Assembly (NCBI GenBank): GCA_900066355.1
Contig: FMEL01000004.1
Span: 176,501 to 240,500, forward strand
From: an uncultured Ruminococcus sp.
GTDB lineage: Bacteria > Bacillota > Clostridia > Lachnospirales > Lachnospiraceae
Length of the DNA stretch: 64,000 bases
Direction: 5' to 3'
This document shows, piece after piece, positions 6,234 to 16,468 of the stretch. The translations under genes were made by a program, and so were the position numbers. Positions within the stretch are counted from its first letter, which is position 1; the number at the start of each line of letters is the position of its first letter. Under the pieces are notes generated by a model that worked only from the letters and a program-made list of their open reading frames with translations, was not told where the DNA came from and made no database searches.

Positions 6234-8351
6234 ATGAGGACTCTACTGGTTGGAAATACGGGGTATATTACAAATAAATTTGTTGAGGAAGCATTTCCGG
6301 AAAGCCTGGTAATGGTAATGGGAGATACCAGCATCAGGAAAAATCGTAAGAAAAATCTGTTTGTGCGTCCGTTTGTGAAAAATGAAAAAGAACTGAAAGA
6401 TATTTTCAGCACATATGATTTTGAACAGATCATTTATTTCTCCAATTATCTGTCATTCCATGGAGAAACACGTGGAGAAGCTGAGATGCTTCGTAAAATA
6501 CTGCAGTTGTGCAGAGAAAAAAGGAATATGCGTATTGTATATCTGACAGGTCCTGAACGCTTGTATGATGTTCCGACAGGAAAAACACTGTTGGTTTCCG
6601 AAATGGAAAATCTGTGCAGAGAATACGCAAAACTTTATAAGATCACTGTAAAAATAATTCGGTCTCCTTATTTATATTCAGAACAGTATGAGAAAGATTT
6701 CCTGAATACGGTTTTTCGTGAAATTTCAGCAGAGCAGAAAATAACCTTTCAGGAAGATGAGTCACAGAGAATGTTTTTCGTGTCAATGCAGGATCTGGCA
6801 GAACTTATGTATAAAATTTTTGATAACTGGGATGAGGATGAAGAAATTCTCAATATAGCGGATGGGTTTGATCATTGCTTTAAGGATTTGGGAGATAAAC
6901 TGACAGAATTGTGTCCTCATCTTAAGGTTTCATATGCACGATACAGCATAATGGAAAATATGTTAAAGGATGACAAAATAATCCGCTATAAATACGGCTG
7001 GTTTCCTAAAATCTCAATATTGGAAGAGCTTCCGGAACTTTATGAACATTATCAGGAAAGAAATAATATAAAGGAAGGCCGTCTGGACAGTTTAAAACAT
7101 ATTATATCAAAACACAAAGCAGCTGTGAGAGCTGCTGAGTTTGCGGCATTTTTTATTTTGTTTGAATTGCTGAATGGAATAGCCGGAAATCAGGCACAGT
7201 TTAAAATGATCGATCTTCGTCTGATTTTTGTTGTGTTGTTTGGCAGTACGTATGGGATCAATTACGGAATAGCAGCGGCAGCAGCAGAAAGCTTATCACT
7301 TATACGTGCGTTTGAAGCAGAAGGAAGCAGCTGGTATGTACTGTTCTATGAACCTTCAAACTGGATTCCATTTATCTTTTATTTTGCGGTTGGAGCGATC
7401 TGCGGTTATATCCGGATGAAAAATAAGGATAATGTACAATTTATTAAAGAAGAAAATAATCTGCTTCAGGAGAAATTTCTTTTTACCCGTGAAATGTATC
7501 AGGAAACCATAGAGGATAAAAACCTGTATAAAAAACAAATACTTGGAAGTAAAGACAGCTTTGGAAAGATTTTTGATATCACAAGAAAACTGGATGTGAT
7601 CCAGCCGCAGGAACTATATATTGAAACGATCCGTGTTCTGGAAGATGTTTTGGAAAATAAAACCTTTGGACTTTACACATTGAATCGGGAAAATGGTTAT
7701 GGACGTCTGGAGACAGCATCCGCACAGGTGCAGGGAAATTATCTGAATTCGATAAAACTGAGTGAGTATTCAGCTGCAATGGAAGAACTGGAAAATGGAA
7801 ATGTGTGGGCAAACCGGGAATTCCTGGAAAATTATCCTATGTATATGGCGGGAGTCCGGAAAAACGGAGAGCTCGTAATGCTGATCTGTATTCAGCAGGT
7901 CAGTCGCGAGCAGATGTCATTGTATTTCCTGAATCTTTTCAAGATTCTTTCCGGCCTGGTGGAAACGTCTCTTCTGCGTGCATTGGAATATCAGAAAGCA
8001 GTGGAATATCGACAGTATGTGAAAGGAACGCATATATTAAAAACAGAATATTTTGAAGAGCGGCTGAAAGTACAGCATGATATGCGGGAACAGAAGCTGG
8101 CATCTTACGTATTGCTGAAAGTTGAATATTCGGAAATGTCACTGCAGAAAGCAGATGAGATTCTGCGCTCCAAGGTGAGAGAAAATGATGTCTGGGGAAT
8201 CTCAGAAAGCAAAGAATTATATGTGATGCTGGTTCAGACGGATAAAGAAGCTCTTCCGAACATCCTTGCAAGGCTGAAGCAGGCCGGGCTTGTGTGCAGA
8301 CAGATAGATGAAGAGCTTACAGGCAATAACAGAACAGGAGAAAACAAATGA
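6234..8351 (+). CDS. pelD: PelD-type c-di-GMP receptor fused to an SDR/epimerase domain
   Basis: I start at the ATG at 6234, giving 705 aa; the longer upstream frame runs into the tRNA terminator. Residues 1-280 are a Rossmann NAD-dependent epimerase/SDR-like domain (MRTLLVGNTGYITN..). Residues about 295-395 hold several transmembrane helices, followed by a coiled linker, a GAF-like domain (about 440-590) and a degenerate GGDEF domain. The GGDEF position reads SESKE (657-661), so it should not make c-di-GMP, but the upstream I-site RxxD is intact (R649-E-N-D652). This is the PelD scheme: c-di-GMP binding to the inhibitory site activates Pel polymer synthesis at the membrane. The gene overlaps pelE by 4 nt. 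Confidence 0.88.
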   Translation: MRTLLVGNTGYITNKFVEEAFPESLVMVMGDTSIRKNRKKNLFVRPFVKNEKELKDIFSTYDFEQIIYFSNYLSFHGETRGEAEMLRKILQLCREKRNMRIVYLTGPERLYDVPTGKTLLVSEMENLCREYAKLYKITVKIIRSPYLYSEQYEKDFLNTVFREISAEQKITFQEDESQRMFFVSMQDLAELMYKIFDNWDEDEEILNIADGFDHCFKDLGDKLTELCPHLKVSYARYSIMENMLKDDKIIRYKYGWFPKISILEELPELYEHYQERNNIKEGRLDSLKHIISKHKAAVRAAEFAAFFILFELLNGIAGNQAQFKMIDLRLIFVVLFGSTYGINYGIAAAAAESLSLIRAFEAEGSSWYVLFYEPSNWIPFIFYFAVGAICGYIRMKNKDNVQFIKEENNLLQEKFLFTREMYQETIEDKNLYKKQILGSKDSFGKIFDITRKLDVIQPQELYIETIRVLEDVLENKTFGLYTLNRENGYGRLETASAQVQGNYLNSIKLSEYSAAMEELENGNVWANREFLENYPMYMAGVRKNGELVMLICIQQVSREQMSLYFLNLFKILSGLVETSLLRALEYQKAVEYRQYVKGTHILKTEYFEERLKVQHDMREQKLASYVLLKVEYSEMSLQKADEILRSKVRENDVWGISESKELYVMLVQTDKEALPNILARLKQAGLVCRQIDEELTGNNRTGENK

Positions 8352-9244
8352 TCCGGACAGTAAGTGGAATCGTGCTGCTCATCCTGCATCTGACGGTTTG
8401 TATTCTTATATGGGCAGGAATCAGAAGTGGTATGCTTAAAGTAAAAAAATATTTGATGGTACCGGTGCTTTTTGTACCTGTATGGGGAGCTTTATGCGTT
8501 CTGATTCTTCATCTTCAGGTTTTTATCAAAGCTGAAAACAGCAGAAAAATAGGTATAGAAAAGCTTCAGGTTAATGAAGAGATATACAAAAATAACTTCA
8601 GGTTAAGGGAAGAAAATGATCATGATATTGTTCCCCTGGAGGAAGCACTTCTGATCAATGATCCAGAAAAACGCAGAAAGCTGATCATGGATATTCTGAA
8701 TGATGATCCTTCAAAATATATCGAACTTCTGGAGAAGGCCCGGATGAATGAGGATGTGGAGGTTGTTCATTATGCGATCACTGCCATGGTAGAACTGTCT
8801 AAGGATTATGACAGCAAACTGCAGACTTTTGAACGCACGTATGCAGCTGCACCGGAGAATCCGGTTGTACTGGATGAGTATTGTGATTTTATGGAAGAAT
8901 ATCTGCAGCAGGGATTGCTTGAAAAACAGGTGGAACATATGCAGAGAAATCAGTACACACAGCTTCTTCAGAAGAAGATCAAAACAGATATGAATTTCCA
9001 CAGCTGTTTGTGTCTGGCCGACAATTTAATGAAGCTTAAAGATTACTCAGAAGCTCAGCAGATTCTGGATGTTATAGATAAAAAATGGCACAGAAGAGAA
9101 GAATACTGGGTGAGAAAAATCCAGTTATTTGCAGAGCAGAAAAATGGCAGGGCAATTCAGGCAGCTCTGAAACAGATGAAAGAGGAGCATATTTATTTGT
9201 CTTCAAAGAGTAAGGAGGTTCTGGCTTTTTGGTTAGATTCATAA
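8348..9244 (+). CDS. pelE: PelE-like TPR membrane protein
   Basis: The 298-residue protein has two N-terminal transmembrane helices (residues about 3-25 and 33-58) and a helical repeat C-terminus consistent with TPRs. PelE in known systems is exactly this: two membrane spans plus cytoplasmic TPR region, bridging PelD to the glycosyltransferase PelF. Its ATG overlaps the pelD stop (ATGA) and its end overlaps the next gene, so expression is coupled. The call rests on topology and operon position. Confidence 0.75.
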   Translation: MIRTVSGIVLLILHLTVCILIWAGIRSGMLKVKKYLMVPVLFVPVWGALCVLILHLQVFIKAENSRKIGIEKLQVNEEIYKNNFRLREENDHDIVPLEEALLINDPEKRRKLIMDILNDDPSKYIELLEKARMNEDVEVVHYAITAMVELSKDYDSKLQTFERTYAAAPENPVVLDEYCDFMEEYLQQGLLEKQVEHMQRNQYTQLLQKKIKTDMNFHSCLCLADNLMKLKDYSEAQQILDVIDKKWHRREEYWVRKIQLFAEQKNGRAIQAALKQMKEEHIYLSSKSKEVLAFWLDS

Positions 9245-11067
9245 AGAAGAACAGGAATTTTCAGTTTAAGGGGATCTTGATGATCCTGGGCTGTTTTATA
9301 CTGATCGCAGCTGTGCTTTTTGCAGAAAGATCTGGGGTTCAATACCAGGAAAAAAAGAGACAGATTTCTTATATAGATAAGGATAAAATCATAACAGAAA
9401 AAGAGGCGGCAGCTTCATTAAAAAAGACATGTCTGGTTTTGTGTGACAGCAGCCAGGAAGAGAGTGAACAAGCCTGGATAGAGTTTCAGCGTATTTTTAT
9501 GGATATGCGTGTTGGAACGGATGTGATTGATGTACAAAAGGATACAATTCCCGATCTGGACGCCTATGAGACAGTTGTGCTTCTGCTCAGTGATCTTGAT
9601 CCGTTAAAAGAGAAGGTTCTGGATATCTGTGAATGGGTAGAAGATGGTGGAAGTGCAATGTTTGCGCTGACACTGCAGAAGAATACATATGTGTCTCTGA
9701 TAGAGCAAAAACTTGGAATTATCTCATCCGGTTATGAGAATACAGAGGTGGATAGCATCTATTTTGATAAGGATTTTTTGATCGGTGGCGGACAGGCTTA
9801 TACGATCATGGATCCATATGACTCCGCATGGGAAGTGGAGCTTGCGGAATCCGCAAGGGTTTATGCCAGAGTTGGCGATCAGAACGGAACACCAGTAATC
9901 TGGGAAGAGGATTATGGCAAAGGCAGATTTGTAGTTGATAATTTTGGATTATATGAAAAAGCGGTCAGAGGTTTTTATGCTGCTTCTTATAGTCTGCTTA
10001 CAGATGTGGAGATTTATCCTGTGATCAATGGATCTGTGTTTTATCTAGATGATTTTCCTTCCCCGGTACCGGGAGGAGATGGTACCTATGTCAGACGTGA
10101 CTATAACACTAATATTGCAGATTTTTATTCCAATATCTGGTGGCCGGATATGATGTCACTTGCAGCAGAGCATGGCGTCAGATATACGGGTGTGATGATT
10201 GAAAACTATGAAGATGAGACAGATGGAAAAATCAAAAAGCAGACAGACACACAGAGATTTCAGTACTTTGGAAATATGATCCTGCATCAGGGTGGAGAAC
10301 TGGGCTACCATGGGTATAACCACCAGCCATTAAGTCTGTCAAATGTGGATTATGGAGATGTTCTTCCATATAAGACATGGATAAGTATGAAAGCAATGCA
10401 GGATGCATTTGGTGAACTGATCCGTTTTGGAAAAGAGATGTTTCCCGGAACAGAGCTGTCGGTGTATGTACCACCTTCAAATGTACTCTCAGAAGAAGGA
10501 AGAAAAATGCTGGCTGAAAAATTTCCGGAGATCCGAACAATAGCAAGTAACTATTTCCCTGGTGAATACGCATATGTACAGGAGTTTGAGACGGCGGATG
10601 ATGGAATTGTTGAACAGCCCAGAATCATATCCGGTGCGATCATTGATGATTATATGCAGATGGCAGCACTTTCAGAACTGAATATGCATTTTGTAAACAG
10701 TCACTTTATGCACCCGGATGATCTTCTGGATGAAGATCGTGGAGCTGCACTGGGATGGGAAAAACTAAGAGCAAGACTGGATGAATATATGACCTGGATG
10801 AATGAATCAGCACCGTCACTCCGAAATCTTACAGGTTCGGAGCTGGCAGGAGCTGTTCAGCGCTATGGTGCCCTGACCGTAGACAAAGAGATCACAGATC
10901 AGGAGATCAGAATTCATCTTGGAAATTTCTATGATGAAGCCTATCTGATGGTCAGAATCAACGATGGTACACCGGGACAGGTTACAGGCGGCGAACTTAC
11001 AAATGTTACTGGAAATCTTTATCTTCTGCACGCGCAGGAGAGTGAAGTGGTGATTGAGCGAAATTGA
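9229..11067 (+). CDS. pelA: PelA-like polysaccharide deacetylase (DUF2194/CE4-like)
   Basis: The start is a TTG at 9229 with TAAGGAGG 11 nt upstream. The 612-residue product has one N-terminal membrane helix (GILMILGCFILIAAVLF) and an extracytoplasmic body. An N-terminal flavodoxin/ThuA-like region covers roughly 60-250. A CE4-type deacetylase follows, with metal-binding motif D274-D275 (FYLDDFPSP) and H361xxxH365 (GYHGYNH), plus a later SHFMHPDD. A small beta domain ends the protein. Gram-negative PelA also has a glycoside hydrolase domain; here only the deacetylase part is present, as in described Gram-positive pel operons. It would de-N-acetylate the GalNAc-rich polymer at the cell surface. 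Confidence 0.85.
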   Translation: MVRFIKKNRNFQFKGILMILGCFILIAAVLFAERSGVQYQEKKRQISYIDKDKIITEKEAAASLKKTCLVLCDSSQEESEQAWIEFQRIFMDMRVGTDVIDVQKDTIPDLDAYETVVLLLSDLDPLKEKVLDICEWVEDGGSAMFALTLQKNTYVSLIEQKLGIISSGYENTEVDSIYFDKDFLIGGGQAYTIMDPYDSAWEVELAESARVYARVGDQNGTPVIWEEDYGKGRFVVDNFGLYEKAVRGFYAASYSLLTDVEIYPVINGSVFYLDDFPSPVPGGDGTYVRRDYNTNIADFYSNIWWPDMMSLAAEHGVRYTGVMIENYEDETDGKIKKQTDTQRFQYFGNMILHQGGELGYHGYNHQPLSLSNVDYGDVLPYKTWISMKAMQDAFGELIRFGKEMFPGTELSVYVPPSNVLSEEGRKMLAEKFPEIRTIASNYFPGEYAYVQEFETADDGIVEQPRIISGAIIDDYMQMAALSELNMHFVNSHFMHPDDLLDEDRGAALGWEKLRARLDEYMTWMNESAPSLRNLTGSELAGAVQRYGALTVDKEITDQEIRIHLGNFYDEAYLMVRINDGTPGQVTGGELTNVTGNLYLLHAQESEVVIERN

Positions 11068-11077
11068 GGAGAAAACA

Positions 11078-12502
11078 GTGAAAATCTGTCTGATTTTGGA
11101 GGGATGTTATCCCTATGTATTTGGTGGGGTTTCCACCTGGATGCACCAGTATATCAATAAAATGAAAGAACATGAATTTGTATTGTGGGTGATTGGTGCA
11201 AAGGCAGAAAACAGAGGAAAGTTTGTTTATGAGTTTCCGGAAAATGTTACGGAAGTACATGAGGTTTTTCTGGATGATGCGCTGAGGATGAAGGATACCG
11301 GCAGGTTAAGACATTCATTTTCTGACGAAGAAACACAGTCTCTCAGAGAACTGATGCTCTGTGGAAAACCGGACTGGGAAGTTTTGTTCCGGCTGTATCA
11401 TGATAAACATATGAATCCAATGTCATTTCTGAAGAGTGAGGAATTTCTGCAGATCCTTATAGAATGCTGCGAAGAACATTATCCGTATATTGCATTTGCA
11501 GACGCTTTTCATACCATGCGTTCAATGCTGCTCCCGGTGCTGTATCTGATGGGGACAGAAGTGCCGAAAGCGGATGTATACCATGCGATCTGTACTGGAT
11601 ATGGAGGTCTTCTTGCCTGTCTGGGAGGTTATGTGAACAAAAAAGACGTGCTTCTTACAGAACATGGGATTTATACACGTGAAAGAGAAGAAGAGATCAT
11701 CCGTGCCAAATGGGTGGTGCCATCTTTTAAGAAACAGTGGATTTCTTTTTTCTATATGCTGTCAGATATGATATATCAGAGAGCATTTCGCGTGACCAGT
11801 CTTTTTACCAACGCTATGCGTACGCAGGTAAGCATGGGTTGTGATAAAGATAAATGCAGAGTGATATCTAACGGAATAGACTATGACCGACTGTCAGGTA
11901 TTCCGCTGAAAGAGCCAGATGGCTGGATTGATATTGGCGCGGTAGTAAGACTGGCACCGATCAAAGATATCAAAACGATGATATATGCATTTTTTGAGTT
12001 GTCAGCGAGGGTACAGAATGTGCGTCTGCATATTATGGGAGGCGTGGATGATGAAGAATATGCAGAGGAATGCTATGCACTGGTTGACCAGCTGAAAATA
12101 AAAAATATAATTTTTACAGGGCGTGTAGATATTGTCAAATATATGGAAAAGTTGGATTTTACGATACTTACAAGCATTTCAGAAGGACAGCCACTATCGG
12201 TTCTGGAATCCTTTGCCGCAAGACGTCCGTGTGTGACAACGGATGTCGGATGCTGCAGAGAACTTCTTGAAGGAAGCGAAGGGGACTCTTTTGGACGGGC
12301 CGGATATTATGTGGCACCTATGTATCGTGAGGGCCTGGCGGATGCAATGGAAAAGCTGTGTGTATCGGAGCCAAGACGAAGAAGAATGGGAGTAAATGCG
12401 CAGAACAGAGTGAAAACCTATTATAAACATGAAGACATGATGGAGAATTATCGTAAAGTATACAGGGAGGTTGAAGAGAAAAATGGCTGGAATAGGATTT
12501 GA
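11078..12502 (+). CDS. pelF: PelF family GT4 glycosyltransferase
   Basis: The best start is the GTG at 11078 (VKICLILEGCYPYVFGGVSTW), preceded by GAGGAG. The TTG 24 nt earlier lacks a ribosome site, and PelF proteins begin at this motif. The 474-residue protein has the N-terminal PelF signature with GGVSTW. Its C-terminal GT-B domain carries the GT4 E-x7-E motif at E369/E377 (SEGQPLSVLES). PelF is the cytosolic enzyme that polymerises UDP-GalNAc/GlcNAc into Pel. It overlaps pelG, with which it would act at the membrane. Confidence 0.92.
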   Translation: MKICLILEGCYPYVFGGVSTWMHQYINKMKEHEFVLWVIGAKAENRGKFVYEFPENVTEVHEVFLDDALRMKDTGRLRHSFSDEETQSLRELMLCGKPDWEVLFRLYHDKHMNPMSFLKSEEFLQILIECCEEHYPYIAFADAFHTMRSMLLPVLYLMGTEVPKADVYHAICTGYGGLLACLGGYVNKKDVLLTEHGIYTREREEEIIRAKWVVPSFKKQWISFFYMLSDMIYQRAFRVTSLFTNAMRTQVSMGCDKDKCRVISNGIDYDRLSGIPLKEPDGWIDIGAVVRLAPIKDIKTMIYAFFELSARVQNVRLHIMGGVDDEEYAEECYALVDQLKIKNIIFTGRVDIVKYMEKLDFTILTSISEGQPLSVLESFAARRPCVTTDVGCCRELLEGSEGDSFGRAGYYVAPMYREGLADAMEKLCVSEPRRRRMGVNAQNRVKTYYKHEDMMENYRKVYREVEEKNGWNRI

Positions 12503-13952
12503 GCTGAAAAAACTTTTCAACAGGCGTGGATTGTTTGCGGCATTTCGGGCTTACGGATATGCCGGAGTTGTATGTACCGGACCAATGCTCCTGGGAGTTG
12601 TGCTTCTTCTTGGAGTTATGTTTTTGTGTGATATCACAGGCGGTTCAAGACACAGCAGAGAGCTTCTGGTATGTATGATCACATATACTCTGCTGGCCTC
12701 CCTGACCGTCACAAGTTTTCTTTCTATGGTGGTCACCAGATTTATTGCAGATCAGCTGTATGAAGAAAATTATGAGGCAGTACTGCCTTCGTTCTGGGGA
12801 TCTTCAGGGCTTATGCTAATTGTGGGAGGCATTCTTTACGGAGTTTTTCTCATATTGTCAGGAGCCGGACTACTGGATGGATTTCTCTGCTTTGGATTTT
12901 TTGGAGAGCTGATCATTACCTGGAATGCGATGAGCTATCTTACTGCGATCAAAGATTACAGAGGAATTCTTCTGGCTTTTATCGCAGCGATCCTGGTGAC
13001 ATTTCTGACAGGGTGGATTCTCCTTATGACAGGAATTCCACATGTTGAGGCGTTGCTGATTGCTGTTTCTGTCGGTTATGGTGTAATGATGGTGTGGGAT
13101 GTGACGCTTCTGTATCAGTATTTTCCGTCAGGAAATGTAAGCGCCTTTTTCTTTCTGAGATGGGTGGATCAGTTTTTACCACTGGCATTTACGGGTCTTT
13201 TTATCAATATCGGATTGTTTGCGCATCTGGTGATCATGTGGATGGGACCACTGCAGGTAAAAGTACAGGGGCTTTTTGTCGGGGCACCATACCATGACGT
13301 TCCGGCGTTGATCGCTTTTCTTACTATATTAGTTACAACTGTAAATTTTGTGGTTTCAGTAGAGGTGAATTTCTATCCGAAATATCGAAATTATTACAGT
13401 CTGTTTAACGACAAGGGTGCAATAGGAGATATTAAACAGGCCGGAAAAGAGATGCTAAAAGTCTTAAATATGGAACTAAAATATACGGCACTGAAACAGC
13501 TGCTGACTACGGCTCTGGTGATTTCGGTGGGAGGTATCCTTCTGGAGTATCTGCCGCTTGGTTTCAACGATCTGATGGAAGGATATTTCCGGACACTTTG
13601 TGTGGGATATGGCCTTTATGCGGTAGCAAATACAATGCTGCTTCTCCTGTTATATTTTACAGATTACAAAGGCGCATTGTGGTCTTCCGGGATTTTTGCG
13701 GCAGGAACTTCTGTATTTACGATAATATCCCTGCTCTTTCCGCAGGTATATTATGGATTTGGTTTTCTGGCTGGATGTGTGGCATTTTTCCTGTTCTCAG
13801 TTTTGAGACTGGATTACTATACAAAAAGGCTTCCATATTACATCCTGAGTGTACAGCCGGTGGTTCAGGAGGACAAAACAGGTATATTCACAGAACTTGG
13901 ATATTTTCTTGATAAAAAACTAGAAGGGAGACAGGAGCTTGAGAAAATATAA
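12483..13952 (+). CDS. pelG: PelG polysaccharide transporter (MOP-type)
   Basis: It starts at the ATG at 12483 (MAGIGFELKKLF), the conserved PelG N-terminus, with GGGAGG upstream inside pelF. It has 489 residues and about twelve transmembrane helices. PelG belongs to the polysaccharide transporter/MOP exporter group and moves Pel across the cytoplasmic membrane together with PelD-PelE-PelF. The gene overlaps pelF by 20 nt and the cotH gene by 14 nt. Confidence 0.92.
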   Translation: MAGIGFELKKLFNRRGLFAAFRAYGYAGVVCTGPMLLGVVLLLGVMFLCDITGGSRHSRELLVCMITYTLLASLTVTSFLSMVVTRFIADQLYEENYEAVLPSFWGSSGLMLIVGGILYGVFLILSGAGLLDGFLCFGFFGELIITWNAMSYLTAIKDYRGILLAFIAAILVTFLTGWILLMTGIPHVEALLIAVSVGYGVMMVWDVTLLYQYFPSGNVSAFFFLRWVDQFLPLAFTGLFINIGLFAHLVIMWMGPLQVKVQGLFVGAPYHDVPALIAFLTILVTTVNFVVSVEVNFYPKYRNYYSLFNDKGAIGDIKQAGKEMLKVLNMELKYTALKQLLTTALVISVGGILLEYLPLGFNDLMEGYFRTLCVGYGLYAVANTMLLLLLYFTDYKGALWSSGIFAAGTSVFTIISLLFPQVYYGFGFLAGCVAFFLFSVLRLDYYTKRLPYYILSVQPVVQEDKTGIFTELGYFLDKKLEGRQELEKI

Positions 13953-15735
13953 AAAAGCAGCAGGATTGCTGGCAGTGTCCCTGGTCATTTCGATGTGCAG
14001 CGGATGTGTTATGGACAGAGAAAAAAGTAGCGAAAGTCAGGCAGGTGAAACAGCGAATCTGACAGATGAAGATGCAGAAATAAAAAAAGCTGCGAAACAG
14101 GACATCAATGAAGTACATCTGAGAGATAAAGATACTTTATACGAAAATGATGATGAGACCAGTGTGGTGACAATGTATCTGACTGTTTCGAGAGGAAATG
14201 TATCGGAGAATACAGATCATTCCTGGAAGGAAATCAACAATTATTCGGTATATGACTATGATACTATGGGAGTGGAACGTTATCAGGCTGCGGCTCTTCT
14301 GCAGGTCGGGGATGAAGATGGTCCACAGCAGGGAGCGGTCGGTTATGGAGAGACTGCGCCAAATGCCACAGTGCAGGTCCGGGGACAGACATCCAGCGAA
14401 AATACACAGAAGAATTACAAAATCGAGCTGAAAAAAAACAAAGGAACCTGGCGTGGACAGAGAACGATCAATCTGAATAAACATATGGGCGAAGGAATGC
14501 GTTTCCGAAATAAACTGGCCTATGATCTGATGAAGAAAATCCCGCAGATGCTTTCACTCCGAACACAGTTTGTACATTTGTATGTGAAGGACAATACAGA
14601 TGGAACGAGTGACAGTTTTGCAGATTATGGATTATATACGCAGGTAGAGCAGCTGAATAAAACAGGAATGAAGGCTCATGGCCTGGATTCGAATGGACAG
14701 CTGTATAAAATTAACTCTTTTGAATTCTATCGCTATGAGGACGTAATCAAAAAAGAAGATGATGCGGATTACAACCAGAAAAAATTTGAAAAATATCTGG
14801 AAATAAAAGGAAATTCTGATCACAGTAAACTGATAGAGATGCTGGATACAGTCAATGATTACTCGATACCGATTGATGAGATCCTGAACCAGTACTTTGA
14901 TATGGAAAATATTACCTATTGGATGGCATATCAGATTCTGACCGGAAATGTGGATACGCAGAACAGAAATACTTATATTTACAGTCCGCTTAATTCTGAC
15001 ACATGGTACTTTATCAGCTGGGATAACGATGGTTCATTTATGAGGACAGAATATCAAATACGACAGTTTGCGGATCAAGGCAGTTGGGAATCCGGAATCA
15101 GTAATTACTGGGGAAATGTCTTGTTTCAGAGATGTCTGAAATCACAGACGTTCCGGGATAAATTAAATGATGCGATCCTGGATCTGAAGGAAAATTATCT
15201 TACAGAGGACAGGCTCGCCACTATGATCGAGAGTTACAAGAGCGTTGTAAAATCATATGCATATTCCATGCCGGATCAGATGAATGAGCCTCTGACGGAG
15301 GCACAGTATGATCAGGTGTCAGCTGCAATTCCCGGAGAGGTGGAAACAAATTATCAGCTGTATCTGGAAAGCCTGGAAAAGCCGATGCCATTTTTTATTG
15401 GAGTACCGGTTATAGAAGATAATAAATTGAAGCTGGCCTGGGATGTTTCTTATGATTTTGATGCAGAGGATATTACATATACCGTTGAAGTAGCAAAAGA
15501 TTATCTGTTTCAGGATGTTATTTACAGATCAGAGAATCAGCCGCTTCCGGAAATGGCGATGGATGTACCAGAAGCCGGACAGTACTTTGTCAGGGTGCGT
15601 GCAGGCAATAAATCCGGATATACACAGGATGCCTTTGATTATTATGTAACAGATTCCGGTAAGAATTATGGAATGAAATGCTTTTATGTCACAGAAGACA
15701 ATCAGATTGAGGAAGATACTTATGATGAAAAGTAA
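13939..15735 (+). CDS. CotH-kinase family lipoprotein
   Basis: A TTG start at 13939 lies behind GGGAGACAGGAG. The 598-residue product has a signal peptide ending in SMCSGC, a slightly atypical lipobox, so it is probably a surface lipoprotein. The CotH kinase-like core (about 120-420) shows QVRGQTSS, GLYTQVEQLNKT and NRNTYIY..WYFISWDNDGSF, including the acidic WDND active-site-like motif. A fibronectin-like beta domain ends the protein. CotH proteins are secreted atypical protein kinases. Genes of this type commonly sit beside VTC and DUF4956 genes, as here, although their role in polysaccharide systems is not established. Confidence 0.82.
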   Translation: MRKYKKAAGLLAVSLVISMCSGCVMDREKSSESQAGETANLTDEDAEIKKAAKQDINEVHLRDKDTLYENDDETSVVTMYLTVSRGNVSENTDHSWKEINNYSVYDYDTMGVERYQAAALLQVGDEDGPQQGAVGYGETAPNATVQVRGQTSSENTQKNYKIELKKNKGTWRGQRTINLNKHMGEGMRFRNKLAYDLMKKIPQMLSLRTQFVHLYVKDNTDGTSDSFADYGLYTQVEQLNKTGMKAHGLDSNGQLYKINSFEFYRYEDVIKKEDDADYNQKKFEKYLEIKGNSDHSKLIEMLDTVNDYSIPIDEILNQYFDMENITYWMAYQILTGNVDTQNRNTYIYSPLNSDTWYFISWDNDGSFMRTEYQIRQFADQGSWESGISNYWGNVLFQRCLKSQTFRDKLNDAILDLKENYLTEDRLATMIESYKSVVKSYAYSMPDQMNEPLTEAQYDQVSAAIPGEVETNYQLYLESLEKPMPFFIGVPVIEDNKLKLAWDVSYDFDAEDITYTVEVAKDYLFQDVIYRSENQPLPEMAMDVPEAGQYFVRVRAGNKSGYTQDAFDYYVTDSGKNYGMKCFYVTEDNQIEEDTYDEK

Positions 15736-16468
15736 GAAAGAGTTATTTCGAAATGAGTGGAAATATCTGATCAGTGTGGGAGAAAAAGAACTTCTTCGTC
15801 TGCGTATGTCACCGTTTCTTCATCTGGATCCTCATGCAGATGAAGGGGGATATATGATCCGAAGTCTTTACTTTGATGATTATTGGAACAGTGCGTATGA
15901 GGAAAAAGAAGCTGGAATTCTGATGCGAAAAAAATACCGTATCCGAATCTATAATTATAGTGACAGATCCATAAAACTGGAGAGAAAGAAAAAGCATGGA
16001 AGCTATATCTTTAAAGAAAGCGCACCTCTGACTCGTGAAGAAGTAGAGAAGATTCTGGCTGGGGATTATGAATTTCTTCTGAAAAGCCAGTATCCTCTAT
16101 GCAGAGAGTTTTATGTAGAGTGTGTGAGCAATATGATGCGTCCGCGTACGATCGTGGATTATGACAGAGAACCCTGGATCATGGATGAGGGGACTGTCAG
16201 AGTTACATTTGACAGAGATGTGAGAGCAGCAATTGGAAGTTTTGATATTTTTGATCCGACTTTGCCGACGCTTCCAGTGCTGGAACCCGGTAAACTTGTT
16301 ATGGAAGTGAAATTTACAGAGATGCTTCCTCAGATTGTCAGAGATATTCTGCCGCCTCATGCAGCTGAATTTACGGCAGTTTCAAAATATGTACTCTGTT
16401 ATGAGAAAACAAGATATATGAATGGGTTTGAATACTGGTATGAAACACAGGAAAGGGAGATATTATGA
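15722..16468 (+). CDS. VTC-domain protein (polyphosphate polymerase-like)
   Basis: I start at 15722 (MMKSKKELFRNEWKYLI), with GAGGAAG 7 nt upstream; the longer frame lies inside cotH. The 248-residue protein has the VTC/triphosphate tunnel features: FRNEWKYLI at the N-terminus, YFDDYWNSAYEEKEAG, a KYRIRIYNYSDRSIKLERKKK cluster of basic residues, and a late LVMEVKFTEMLP. In yeast the VTC4 tunnel makes polyphosphate. Bacterial members near CotH genes are uncharacterised. It overlaps DUF4956 by 4 nt. Confidence 0.85.
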   Translation: MMKSKKELFRNEWKYLISVGEKELLRLRMSPFLHLDPHADEGGYMIRSLYFDDYWNSAYEEKEAGILMRKKYRIRIYNYSDRSIKLERKKKHGSYIFKESAPLTREEVEKILAGDYEFLLKSQYPLCREFYVECVSNMMRPRTIVDYDREPWIMDEGTVRVTFDRDVRAAIGSFDIFDPTLPTLPVLEPGKLVMEVKFTEMLPQIVRDILPPHAAEFTAVSKYVLCYEKTRYMNGFEYWYETQEREIL

